In this document: positions 1 through 9,600 of the stretch, in pieces
Layout: the number at the start of each line of letters is the position of its first letter
How positions within the stretch are numbered: position 1 is the stretch's first letter
Assembly: GCF_025567625.1 (NCBI RefSeq)
Contig: NZ_JAOQJC010000032.1
Span: 1 to 64,000, forward strand
Origin: Paenibacillus sp. J5C2022
GTDB lineage: Bacteria; Bacillota; Bacilli; Paenibacillales; Paenibacillaceae
Direction of reading: 5' to 3'
Length of the DNA stretch: 64,000 nt
Notes under the pieces: generated by a model
The model's input: the letters and a program-made list of their open reading frames with translations, nothing else
Database searches by the model: none
Told to the model about the DNA's origin: nothing
Translations under genes and position numbers: made by a program

Positions 1-217
1 GTTTGATCAGGGTACTGTTGCAAAAATTCGTGCGGCGAATTGAAAACGGACGGGTTTATTGCGCGTGTCTGTCTAGATTCAGAGAGGGGAGACTGGTTGA
101 TGTTAGTCTGCACAACGGAAGCTAGCTTCCTGCATTATCGAGGTGTTTGTTGCAATTTTATTCGCAGTAATAATAATATAGGTTCCCTAAATCAGAACTA
201 AATAAAGGGGGTAGTTT
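1..217. other. Leader region upstream of the first gene
   Basis: No complete gene lies here. Reading from base 2 gives a short open frame that stops at about base 43; it could be the C-terminal tail of a gene outside the window, but it is too short to identify. A promoter candidate for the next gene is listed separately. Confidence 0.4.
150..179 (+). promoter_or_regulatory. Candidate sigma-A promoter of the first AraC receptor
   Basis: TTGCAA at 150-155 and TAATAT at 174-179 are separated by 18 bases, about 40 bases before the start codon. The gene has a good ribosome binding site (AAAGGGGG) a few bases before ATG 218. Confidence 0.4.
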
Positions 218-2461
218 ATGCTGTTGCGTAAGCCATGGTTCAAGAAGCTTCTCCTTTCCTACCTGCCTTTGTTTATGGGAATTTCGCTGATTTTGATTCT
301 AATTTTTGTTCTGGCAGCGATCGAGGAAGGCAAGCGTGAAGCGCAGCGGGCGAATCAATTGTTTGCTCGTCAGGTGTCGCAGTCTGTCGATTATTCTCTG
401 CGTACAGTTGACCAGATGATGCTGAACGAATTGGGCCTTAACGAGATATGGCGTCAATTTTTTAATCCGCGAGCAGGCACAAATAAGTATTTAACAGAAT
501 ATGAGCTGTCTAAAAAGCTATCAGGCATTGTGAATAACTATCCTTTGATCGACTCGGTCTATTTGGTGCGGTTCAGTGATCAGACTATCATGACCAACTA
601 TGCCATGCTAAGGCTGGACAATATGCTGGATAAGGATTTTATTGTAATGATGCAGCAGCAAGAGGCGAGTCATCGCTTCTGGACAAGTCCCCGGTATGTA
701 AAAGGTTTAGGCACTCAAGCCCATAGATTGTTCTCGCTCTTTATCCGCTATCCGCTGTTGTCCGGAGATGAGGGCATGATGATTGTCAATTTGCAGACAG
801 ATGCGGTAGGGGATTTATTGGCGGGACTTTCAGGTTCGGATCTGAACTTCGTCTTGATCTGCGATGAGGCGGGGAACTTGGTGGCAGGATCAACAGGCAA
901 GCAAGCGATTCATACGGAAGATGAGATCGGATGTAAGCGGAAGAACATGATCTCCATGGTCCAATCAGATTACACAGGCTGGACGGTTTATAGCGGTATG
1001 AACAATGGAGGATATGCTGCAGTGTATACAGTTCCCTCCAGCGTATGGATTACGCTGGCGATTCTCGTTGTGCTTGTCGGGACAGCAGCAATGATCTATT
1101 TGACAGCACGCAACTATAAGCCAATCGGGAAAATTATGGAGCGGATTGAAGGCAACGACAGCATCAATTTGTCCACGCTGCGCAGCGGCGGCAAGGATGA
1201 GCTGTCGTTCATCGAGCGCGCCTTGGATGATTTGATCAAACAAACAGGCGAGGATGTTATCTTTAGGCGCAAGCTCTTTTTTCAAGAACTGTTCCAGGGG
1301 AATCGTATTATTGCTCAAGAGGAGTGGGAGGAACAGACGCGTTGCATGGGCTGGAAGAGCCCGTCCGAACGGCTCCAGGCAAGTATTATGGATATTGACC
1401 GCTATGATGACTTTTGCTTAAGCTACAGCGAGCGGGACCGCGGATTAATAAGGTTTGCCCTTATAAATGTTGTATCCGAGCTGGTCCAGCAGCAAGGACT
1501 GAATATTTGGTCAGAGTGGATTTCGAATCAGCGCATGGGAATTTTGATTTCATTGGATACGAAAGATATTAGTGAATATGAGCTCTCCTTTATTCGGGTT
1601 ATGAATGGGATGGTGCAGTGGGTGAAAGACAATCTGCATATTACCGTTACCATTACAGCAGGAGTTACAGTAGATCAAGCAGCTGATATTGGAATATCGT
1701 ATGAAAGCGCGATAGAAGCATTAAAATATAAGTCGGTAATCGGCAATAACCGTGTAATCACTCAATTGGATCTTCCTGTTCAATCTGCGGGGGATGTGTA
1801 CCATCAATTGCAGCCTATTCGTGCCATGGTGACTGCCTTTCGGCTTGGCGAGGAAAAATGGAGCGAGCTGCTTGAGCAAATAATGGGCGGCTTCGCTAAA
1901 AATCTGTTCTCGAGAGACGATATTGTCAATCTGATGAACTATATGCTCTATCAGTTTAACCGCGAATTAATCGAGCTGCCGGAAGACATTCGCCTCTATT
2001 GGGAAGATATAGCTGCACCCGCGCTTGAACTGGCAGTTAATCGTATGGAAACGTTGGATGAGTTATCCTCTGAGATTATGATCATCATGCATGAGCAGGC
2101 TTCTTTGATTCAGCAAGTTCGGGAGCAAAGAGCCTCTCATTCGATGATTCAAGAGGTGTGTATCTTTATTAAAGAGCATTACCATAATCCGGATATGTCG
2201 CTAACCTATATAGGCGAACAATTTCATATTAAGTCCAACTATATGAGTCGTTTGTTTAAGGAAGAGACCGGCGAAAACTTTGTGGATTATTTAGCCCGTA
2301 TCCGAATTGAACAGGCAATGCATTTGCTCAAGGAAACTGAGCTGCCGGTTCAAGAGATTGCCGGTATGGTTGGATATAGCCATTATGTATCTTTCAATCG
2401 TGTGTTCAAAAAAATAGCCGGTGCCACACCGGGAGATTACCGCAGGGAGGCCGTCCGCTAG
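218..2461 (+). CDS. Membrane-anchored AraC-family transcriptional regulator
   Basis: This 747-residue protein is probably a one-component sugar sensor. A membrane segment at about residues 10-32 is followed by an extracellular sensor region of the Cache type, a second membrane segment near 272-298 and a HAMP-like stretch. A long cytoplasmic linker leads to a C-terminal AraC helix-turn-helix pair at about 645-745, with typical residues such as SNYMSRLFKEETGENF and the second-helix motif around VGYSHYVSFNRVFK. Paenibacilli commonly place such receptors next to sugar importer genes, and here it precedes one directly. A terminator begins before its stop codon, so the importer is transcribed separately and the receptor presumably activates it. 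The ligand cannot be deduced. Confidence 0.9.
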   Translation: MLLRKPWFKKLLLSYLPLFMGISLILILIFVLAAIEEGKREAQRANQLFARQVSQSVDYSLRTVDQMMLNELGLNEIWRQFFNPRAGTNKYLTEYELSKKLSGIVNNYPLIDSVYLVRFSDQTIMTNYAMLRLDNMLDKDFIVMMQQQEASHRFWTSPRYVKGLGTQAHRLFSLFIRYPLLSGDEGMMIVNLQTDAVGDLLAGLSGSDLNFVLICDEAGNLVAGSTGKQAIHTEDEIGCKRKNMISMVQSDYTGWTVYSGMNNGGYAAVYTVPSSVWITLAILVVLVGTAAMIYLTARNYKPIGKIMERIEGNDSINLSTLRSGGKDELSFIERALDDLIKQTGEDVIFRRKLFFQELFQGNRIIAQEEWEEQTRCMGWKSPSERLQASIMDIDRYDDFCLSYSERDRGLIRFALINVVSELVQQQGLNIWSEWISNQRMGILISLDTKDISEYELSFIRVMNGMVQWVKDNLHITVTITAGVTVDQAADIGISYESAIEALKYKSVIGNNRVITQLDLPVQSAGDVYHQLQPIRAMVTAFRLGEEKWSELLEQIMGGFAKNLFSRDDIVNLMNYMLYQFNRELIELPEDIRLYWEDIAAPALELAVNRMETLDELSSEIMIIMHEQASLIQQVREQRASHSMIQEVCIFIKEHYHNPDMSLTYIGEQFHIKSNYMSRLFKEETGENFVDYLARIRIEQAMHLLKETELPVQEIAGMVGYSHYVSFNRVFKKIAGATPGDYRREAVR

Positions 2462-2474
2462 GACGGTCTTTTTT
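2449..2474 (+). terminator. Intrinsic terminator overlapping the AraC receptor stop codon
   Basis: GGCCGTCC (2449-2456) pairs with GGACGGTC (2461-2468) and runs into six T residues. The stop codon TAG (2459-2461) lies inside the hairpin, so coding and termination signals overlap. Confidence 0.8.
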
Positions 2475-2732
2475 GAATTATAGGAAAGTGTAAGTTTTCT
2501 CCACTTGACCTATAATTCTCGGAACGAAACGCGCAGCGCTGCCAAAGGAGGGCGACAGTCGTTTCACCTTGATGTTCAAAGGAAGACATATGCACAAGAG
2601 CCATAGATGCAACGGCCTTCGGCTGGATTGCTGCCGAAAGAAGATGTTATCTTGCAAAAAAGGCTATGTGGCCCGGAATTAAGCGTCTTATTTATAGATT
2701 CCAATTCTGTTATCTGATGCAATAGGTGTTAG
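2475..2732. other. Intergenic region before importer A
   Basis: No convincing gene. It contains an imperfect hairpin at about 2617-2640 (TTCGGC paired with GCCGAA) and a 30-36 codon open frame around 2573-2680 that resembles nothing I recognise. It may be the receptor binding region or leader for importer A. Confidence 0.4.
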
Positions 2733-2762
2733 TTGCCGCTGTCAATATAGGGCATCTATAAT
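2733..2762 (+). promoter_or_regulatory. Promoter of importer A
   Basis: TTGCCG (2733-2738), an 18-base spacer and a perfect TATAAT (2757-2762) lie 52 bases before the first permease gene. The -35 box is imperfect, as expected for a promoter needing an activator. Confidence 0.6.
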
Positions 2763-2814
2763 GCAATTGTATCGACCAGGCAGATGCAACATGAATTAGA
2801 AAGGTGGAGCTTTT

Positions 2815-3789
2815 ATGAGGGGAGATCAACTGGAATCCGGGCCTGCAGCGGCTCAGCTTAATCAGCCGTCCATAAAGGACGGCAAACGCTTGGCTAGCAG
2901 CAGAAGATGGAATTTGAATAAGCCGTTAATCATAATGTTCATTCCGGTTGCTGCTTATTTTATTATCTTCAAATACATTCCGATGATGGGCATTGTGATC
3001 GCTTTCAAAGATTACAACATGGCGGATGGGATATGGGGAAGCCCTTGGGTAGGATTGGAGAATTACAAGTATTTATTTAGTAATCCGCAAATGATGAATG
3101 TCATCCGCAACACATTTATATTGAGTCTGTTAAATGTCTTTGTTGGATTCCCGTTTCCAATTGTGCTGGCTATATTGCTTAATGAAGTACGCAAAGCATG
3201 GTTTAAAAAATGGGTACAAACATTGGTCTATTTACCGCATTTTTTAAATTGGGTCATTGTCGGCGGTTTGATTGTTATGGTATTTGCACAAGAGACCGGT
3301 ATTGTTAATCAGTTGGTGAAAGCAGTAACGGGAGATGTTTACCCGTTTTTGTATAAACACTTTACTTGGCTTTCGATCTATGCCGGTTCTACTATTTGGA
3401 AGGGAGCGGGCTGGAGCGCCATTATTTATTTGGCTGCGCTGACCGCTATAGATACTAGTCTCTACGAGGCAGCTAGTATCGACGGTGCCAACAAATGGCG
3501 AAAAATATGGCATGTCACCTTGCCCGGAATACAAACAACAGTCGTGCTGATGTTTATTTTGAACATTGGCCACGTCATGGAGGTTGGCTTTGATCAAGTG
3601 TTCGTCCTGCAAAATGCGCTTGTTTCCGATATTTCTGAAGTTATCAGCACATGGAACTTCAAATATGGACTTGGTACCGGGGAATTCAGTTATGGTACTG
3701 CATTGGGGCTGTTTGAATCACTGATTGGCCTGGTGCTTGTGTTAACCGCAAATGCGATTGCACGCAAGTTTGACCAGGGAATGTGGTAA
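2815..3789 (+). CDS. Sugar ABC transporter permease, LplB type (importer A)
   Basis: A 324-residue inner-membrane permease of the carbohydrate uptake class 1 family. It has the start region typical of LplB-like proteins (FIIFKYIPMMGIVIAFKDYN) and six predicted membrane segments. The cytoplasmic EAA loop (EAASIDGANKWRKIWHVTLP) docks the ATPase. The family forms a heterodimer with the product of the next gene (3836-4711). No ATPase gene is nearby, so a shared MsmX-like ATPase is inferred. The N-terminus is about 20 residues longer than many relatives and is polar. Confidence 0.92.
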   Translation: MRGDQLESGPAAAQLNQPSIKDGKRLASSRRWNLNKPLIIMFIPVAAYFIIFKYIPMMGIVIAFKDYNMADGIWGSPWVGLENYKYLFSNPQMMNVIRNTFILSLLNVFVGFPFPIVLAILLNEVRKAWFKKWVQTLVYLPHFLNWVIVGGLIVMVFAQETGIVNQLVKAVTGDVYPFLYKHFTWLSIYAGSTIWKGAGWSAIIYLAALTAIDTSLYEAASIDGANKWRKIWHVTLPGIQTTVVLMFILNIGHVMEVGFDQVFVLQNALVSDISEVISTWNFKYGLGTGEFSYGTALGLFESLIGLVLVLTANAIARKFDQGMW

Positions 3790-3835
3790 AACGATAAGGC
3801 TAAGCTGAAGTAATAATTGTAGGGAGAGATTAAGA

Positions 3836-4711
3836 ATGAAGGATTCTTTGGGAGAACGGGGTTTCTATACCGTTAATTTTGTCATACTGACTGCCGCAGG
3901 ACTTGTTTGCCTGTTGCCCCTGCTTCATATTTTGGCTGTATCGCTCAGCAGTAACACGGCTATTGCGACAGGGAAGGTCAGCTTATGGCCTGTCGAACCT
4001 TCATGGCGGGCTTACGCGAGTATGATTGAGGGGACGAATATTGTAAGGGCGTTTCAGAACAGTTTGTTCATAACAGCAGCAGGTACAGCCTTTAATATGC
4101 TGCTTACGATTTTGGCTGCCTATCCTTTGTCCAAAAGGCAATTTTACCTCAGACGTTTTTTTACGCTGTCGCTTGTGTTTACGATGCTATTCAAGGCAGG
4201 GCTTATTCCCGATTATATGCTGGTAAAGTCGCTGCATTTGGTCGATAGCTATTGGGCATTGTGGCTGCCGGGACTTATTAGCGTCTACAATATGCTGTTA
4301 TTACGCTCTTTCTTTACAGCAATTCCCGAGGAACTGGAGGACGCAGCAAGAATGGACGGCTGCAGTGAGTGGAAGCTGATTCTAAGAATTATCCTTCCAT
4401 TGTCCTTGCCGGTTATTGCGACATTGACATTGTTTTATGGGGTTGCGCACTGGAATTCTTTTTTCAACGTGATGATCTATATTAATGATTCGAATAAGTA
4501 CAACCTTTCCGTCTTGGTTCAAAATATGATTCAGAGTTCAACTCTCTTAACAGAAATGAGCAATTTAAATCCGGAAGATTACCAGATGCTCACGCCAGAA
4601 TCTATTAAATCGGCAAGTGTTATTGTCATGACGCTTCCTATGCTGGTGATTTACCCATTCCTGCAAAAGTATTTTGTCAAAGGCGTTATGCTTGGCGCAG
4701 TGAAAGGATAG
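3836..4711 (+). CDS. Sugar ABC transporter permease, YtcP/AraQ type (importer A)
   Basis: A 291-residue partner permease. It shows six hydrophobic segments, an EAA loop around EDAARMDGCSEWKLILRIILP and the C-terminal YPFLQKYFVKGVMLGAVKG signature that recurs in the YtcP-like proteins of this window. It sits 46 bases after the first permease with its own GGGAGA ribosome binding site, so the two are co-transcribed. It forms the second half of the membrane channel. Confidence 0.92.
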   Translation: MKDSLGERGFYTVNFVILTAAGLVCLLPLLHILAVSLSSNTAIATGKVSLWPVEPSWRAYASMIEGTNIVRAFQNSLFITAAGTAFNMLLTILAAYPLSKRQFYLRRFFTLSLVFTMLFKAGLIPDYMLVKSLHLVDSYWALWLPGLISVYNMLLLRSFFTAIPEELEDAARMDGCSEWKLILRIILPLSLPVIATLTLFYGVAHWNSFFNVMIYINDSNKYNLSVLVQNMIQSSTLLTEMSNLNPEDYQMLTPESIKSASVIVMTLPMLVIYPFLQKYFVKGVMLGAVKG

Positions 4712-4832
4712 GACCAAGGAATGAAATGGCGTGAAAGGGGTGATGCGCAACACAAATAAGGATGTTTATTTTGCCGTATGATTTTCATTTATATTTAATT
4801 GTAAGGGACAATGAGACGATGGAGGGGTTTGC

Positions 4833-6497
4833 ATGAGTAAAAGGAAGTTGAAATCGTTATCGACAGCTTTGGCATTGACAGCAATATTGGCGACGGGAGC
4901 GGTTCTGTCCGGTTGCAGCGGAAATAATGGGGCGGGAGGCAATAATCAACAGCCTGCGGCCACCGGACAAACTGAACAGCAAACAGATGAAGGGCAAGCA
5001 ACAGAAACGGAAAAGCGCGGACAGATAAGTGTGACGATCTATGATCGCGGTCAGATATCTCCTGATGAAGGGACTTATGGCAACAACCGTTGGACAAAAT
5101 GGGTTAACGAGAACGGACCGGTTGATGTTGACTATGTGCCTATTCCGAGAGCGGGGTCGGATCAGAAAATTCCGGTGCTCTTTGCATCAGGCAGTGCCCC
5201 GGACCTTGTACTGGAGTATAGTGCTGTGATGCGCAACCAGTTATGGGCGCAAAAGCAATTAATGCCATTGGATGATATTATTGAAAACTACAGCACCAAC
5301 TACAAAAAACTACTTGAGCAATTTCCGCAGTTGAAACAAGTCTCGGCAATGCCGGATGGAAAAACGTATCAAATAGGTCTAGTAAACAAGCCAACAGCAC
5401 TTACTGTTATGGTTATTAGAAAAGATTGGTTGGATAAATTGGGGCTAAAAGTACCGGAAACAATTGACGAGTTCTATGAGACAGCCTATGCTTTTGCACA
5501 TCAAGATCCTGATGGCAACAAGAAGGATGATACTTATGGATTTAACATGAATCAGCATACTATTATCGACAAAATGTTTGGCAGTGAGCTGTTTATTATC
5601 GAAAACGGTGAATTGGTCAGACAGTTTGATCGTATTAAGCCAGCAGCAGAAGTGAAGAAAAAATTGTTTGAGAATGGAGTAGTTGATAAAGATTTTCTAA
5701 CGGACAAGACCGGACAAAAAGCACAACAAGATTTTGCTAACGGAAAAACAGGCATTTTTGTAGACACCGTGGTCAATGTCAAGAAGAACTATGAAATTTT
5801 GAAAAAGAATGCTCCTAATGTAGAAATTATTCCGATTCTTCTTCCGGAAACATCTTATGGGAAGTACAGTCCCGACTTTGGTTCACCGATTGATGTAGTA
5901 GGAGTAGTAAATGCGAATGCGAAAAATCCGCAGGCCGTTATGCAGTATATTGACTTCATGATTGAAACGTCTACGGTGGAGCACTTTCTTAATGGGGAAG
6001 AGGGGGTGCACTATACTAAAGGGGCGGATGGTGCGCCTGAAGTAATTGATAGAGAGAAGAATGCAAAGGAAATGGACTACAACGCCGACTATCGAATGTT
6101 TATGTCGAAATACGCAATAAAGGAATACCAGAAGGACGGTGTTTCTTTAAGTTCCAAAGATCCTTTCGACCAGGAATGGATTAAAATTTCACGACAGATG
6201 GATGAAATGTATATTGATCCGAGTCGGCCTGTACCAGGGTATACCCATTTCAAAATCCGACCGAACTTGGAAAAGGATATTAACGCAACTGTTGATGGAG
6301 GCTGGACGCAATGGCATGACACTATTATGAAAGCTGTGGTAAGTAATGGAGATCTGGATCAAGCGGTGAAAGAGATCAAGGACGCGTGGTATAATACCGG
6401 CGGGCAAAAAGCGGAAGATTGGCATAAAAAATGGTATCAGGAAAACAAAGACAAGTGGGTATTCATGGAGGATCTTTACAAAATGAAGTTCGACTAA
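4833..6497 (+). CDS. Extracellular sugar-binding lipoprotein (importer A)
   Basis: A 554-residue solute-binding protein of the long LipO/YtcQ type. A basic N-terminus and hydrophobic stretch end in the lipobox LSGC, with Cys28 as the lipidated residue. A low-complexity Asn/Gly/Gln/Thr linker follows, then the two-lobed binding domain. A calcium-site-like segment (DPDGNKKDDTYGF) near residues 227-239 is typical of this subfamily. A GGAGGGG ribosome binding site precedes ATG 4833. It delivers an unknown oligosaccharide to the two preceding permeases; the adjacent secreted glycosidase suggests its reaction products as ligand. Confidence 0.92.
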   Translation: MSKRKLKSLSTALALTAILATGAVLSGCSGNNGAGGNNQQPAATGQTEQQTDEGQATETEKRGQISVTIYDRGQISPDEGTYGNNRWTKWVNENGPVDVDYVPIPRAGSDQKIPVLFASGSAPDLVLEYSAVMRNQLWAQKQLMPLDDIIENYSTNYKKLLEQFPQLKQVSAMPDGKTYQIGLVNKPTALTVMVIRKDWLDKLGLKVPETIDEFYETAYAFAHQDPDGNKKDDTYGFNMNQHTIIDKMFGSELFIIENGELVRQFDRIKPAAEVKKKLFENGVVDKDFLTDKTGQKAQQDFANGKTGIFVDTVVNVKKNYEILKKNAPNVEIIPILLPETSYGKYSPDFGSPIDVVGVVNANAKNPQAVMQYIDFMIETSTVEHFLNGEEGVHYTKGADGAPEVIDREKNAKEMDYNADYRMFMSKYAIKEYQKDGVSLSSKDPFDQEWIKISRQMDEMYIDPSRPVPGYTHFKIRPNLEKDINATVDGGWTQWHDTIMKAVVSNGDLDQAVKEIKDAWYNTGGQKAEDWHKKWYQENKDKWVFMEDLYKMKFD

Positions 6498-6518
6498 ACT
6501 AGCATCAATCTGTCTGGA

Positions 6519-6563
6519 AACGAGCCGAATTGTATTCATTGCCTATCAATTTGGCTCGTTTTT
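6519..6563 (+). terminator. Terminator of importer A operon
   Basis: A 14-bp stem, with one G-U pair, joins 6519-6532 to 6547-6560 and is followed by T residues. It separates the lipoprotein gene from the secreted glycosidase gene, which probably has its own promoter or depends on read-through. Confidence 0.85.
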
Positions 6564-6628
6564 CCTTACTATATTCGCATTTCTATTTCGCAAAATGATA
6601 ACAAATTAAGAGTAAAGGAATGAAGAAG

Positions 6629-9600
6629 ATGAAGCTAATCAAACATAGAAAAATGCGTGAAGTTATTACAGCAGTATTGACTTTGGTGCTGCTTTTCACC
6701 TCTGTTGGCTCGGTACTAGCAGATGATGGGGCTGTCACTGCAAATATGAACGTAGAGAACAAGGAACTCGGCAATTTTAAGGAAGATTTCAATTATTGGA
6801 AATTCGAAAATGGACCGGAGTTTCCGGGAGCCGTCGGTTTTTTTCAACAAGAGCAAGGGACAGATATGAGCATTGGAACAGATGGTTATATAGCGAAAAT
6901 GATGGGTGATTTTACGAATGGGGGGCTGTATGTGGCTGCCCGCCGTCCCTTAGATTGGCTTGATATTAAGAAGTTGGACCTCCGCGTGAAAACAGAGGAT
7001 TCCTCCTTTGTTCGTCTGCGTATGATTGATAACACAGGGCAGGTTCACCAGCAGAAACTTGCATTAACTGCGAATGGCCAGTATGAGAATATTGAGGTCA
7101 ACGTATTTAACGGCGGAATTGACTATTCAAGCTGGGGCGGTGCCAATGACGGCATCTGGCATGCGCCTGCCAAAGAAATTGTACTTATTCTGGATCGTAA
7201 GGATCTAATAGGTGGTAAAAAAATCGGGCAGATTCAGGTCAGTGATGTAACCGCTTTCGTTCCGATGCCGCCGCTCAGGCTTAACCAAACGAAGCTCGGC
7301 AATATTTTTATACAAGGGGAACAGCCGATTATAGAAGCAGTAACAGCTGGTGACGAAATAGCCTGGCGGGCTGTGAATTTTGGGGGCATCCAAGTGGCGG
7401 AGGGCACGATTCCAGCTCCTGCAGGAACAGCCTCAATTGCAATACCGGTGACGGTGAACGGCTATTACTCCCTGCAGGTAACCGCCTTGCAAAGCGGAGC
7501 TCAGTTGGCGACGACGGAAACGTCATTTGCGATGCTTGAGCCGTTTGACATTAACCAGTTTGACGACTCCCCTTTTGGGCTGGCCACACATTTCGGACAG
7601 ACATGGAATACGGAACTGATCTCCTTGATCAGCAAGCTAGGAGCCAAGACGATTCGGGATGAGATTTATTGGAAAGATGTGGAGAAGGCGCTAGGACAGT
7701 ATGAGTTTCCGGCTAAGTACAACGATTATATGAATGCGATTGAGCAGAGCGGAATCAAGCCGTTTATCGTGTTATCTTATGGTAATCCACTCTATGACGA
7801 GGGGAAAAAACCATATACTGATGCTGGACATAATGGTTTCGCAAACTACGGAAATTCTATTCTGAATCAATATCCGACTCTGGTCGATGCTGTGGAAGTT
7901 TACAATGAATTCAATCACGGTTTGGGAGAACACAATAACAGCCAGCATTATTTGCCGTTGCTTGAAGCAACTTATGAAAAACTCAAATCACAGCATTCAA
8001 CTGTTACAGTTGTCGGACCTGCCACTGCGGGGGCTCCTACTGCTTGGATTGAGGAGTTATTCCAACTTGGCGGACTGCAGTACTTGGATGCCATATCCAT
8101 TCATCCATACCGCTACCCTCTTTCCCCTGAAAGTGGATTGGTTGGAGATTTAAACAGAGTTCAAAATTTAATTAAAAAGTATAACAATCAACAAACAAAA
8201 CCAATTTGGCTCAGTGAGCTGGGCTGGCCATCTCACCAAGGGTCTGAGGGTGTCAGTGAGCAAGTTCAAGCAAATTATTTAACCAAAAGTTATGTGTTGG
8301 CACTCGCTAACGGTGTTGAAAAATATTTCTGGTACGATTTTATGGATGATGGAATATTGAATACTGAAAGAGAGCAGAACTTTGGTATTGTTCGCAATGC
8401 TACAAGTCCATACGGCAAATATGCACCTAAACCTTCCTATGTAGCTTACGGGGTAATGGCAAGACAATTGAGCGTGGCAAAATTTGAACAAAAGGAAACT
8501 ATACATGACTCAATTAATAGCTTTTTGTTTAATGATCACAACGAGGATATCCGGGCCATGTGGTCTTCGGAGCCAACACTAATTACTTTAAAAGCATCTA
8601 CTCCTATTATCGTGACTGATATGATGGGGGTTGCTCAAAGCTTCGCTCCTGACCATAACAATACTATCTACCTATCGCTTTCTGAACAGCCCATTTATGT
8701 TCGTGGAGAGCTTACTGAGGTAGCTGCTGGCAGCCAATTTATTCTTTCTGACGGTGAAGCCGTAATTGGCGAGCCGATTATAATGAAGCTTCAGGTGAAC
8801 AATACGACCCCTGCTGCCAAGCCGATCGATGCTGTACTGAAAATCGGAGAACTGAACTATCCGGTGAAGACGGCTGCCGGTGTGCGCGAGGAAATCAGCA
8901 TCACCTTGCCGCCACAACAAGAAGCAGGCATATGGCCTGTAGCGGCAGAGTTGATGATGAATGGCGAGGTTATCGGCAGGCTGGATGCACAAATGCATAT
9001 TAAGTGGCCTTTTACCTTGCAGGCTAGGCATCAGTGGGATGAGAAGCGGAATAATGAATTTCTGCGTGTTACGATCAGCAATCAATCAGGAACCCCACAG
9101 TCTGTAGACAGCCTTGTATGGAGTATCGGCGCAAGCAATGGGACCGAACAGCTTGAGAAGTCAGTTCCAGGCCGTTCAAGCATTGAAGTGCTGCTGCCAT
9201 TAAGTGAGCTTGACGGACCCAAAACCTACGATCTTGAGCTGAAGCTGCACGCACAGCAAAATGAAATTCTGAGTTATAATGGCAAGGTTGTTATTCCGGA
9301 TAAAACTGCTGTGACTGAAATGCCAATGCAGATGATCAAAATTGACGGAACGCTTGATGAGGTCACAGATATACCTGTAATCGATATAATGAAGGAGGGC
9401 AACAATCGATTATCGCCATATAATGGCGAAGCGGATTTAAGCGGTCAGGCATGGCTGAGCTGGGATAAGCAAAATTTATATTTCAGCGCACGAATTCAGG
9501 ATGATATTTTCTCACAGAAGGCTGTAGGCGATCAGATTTGGGAAGGAGACAGCATTCAATTTGCATTGGCGGCTGGTTATCCGGGAGAGCGTCAGGAGCG

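Noticed and set aside
2573-2683. Short open frame between the first AraC receptor and importer A
   Set aside because: Only 30-36 codons, no properly spaced ribosome binding site, no recognisable product.
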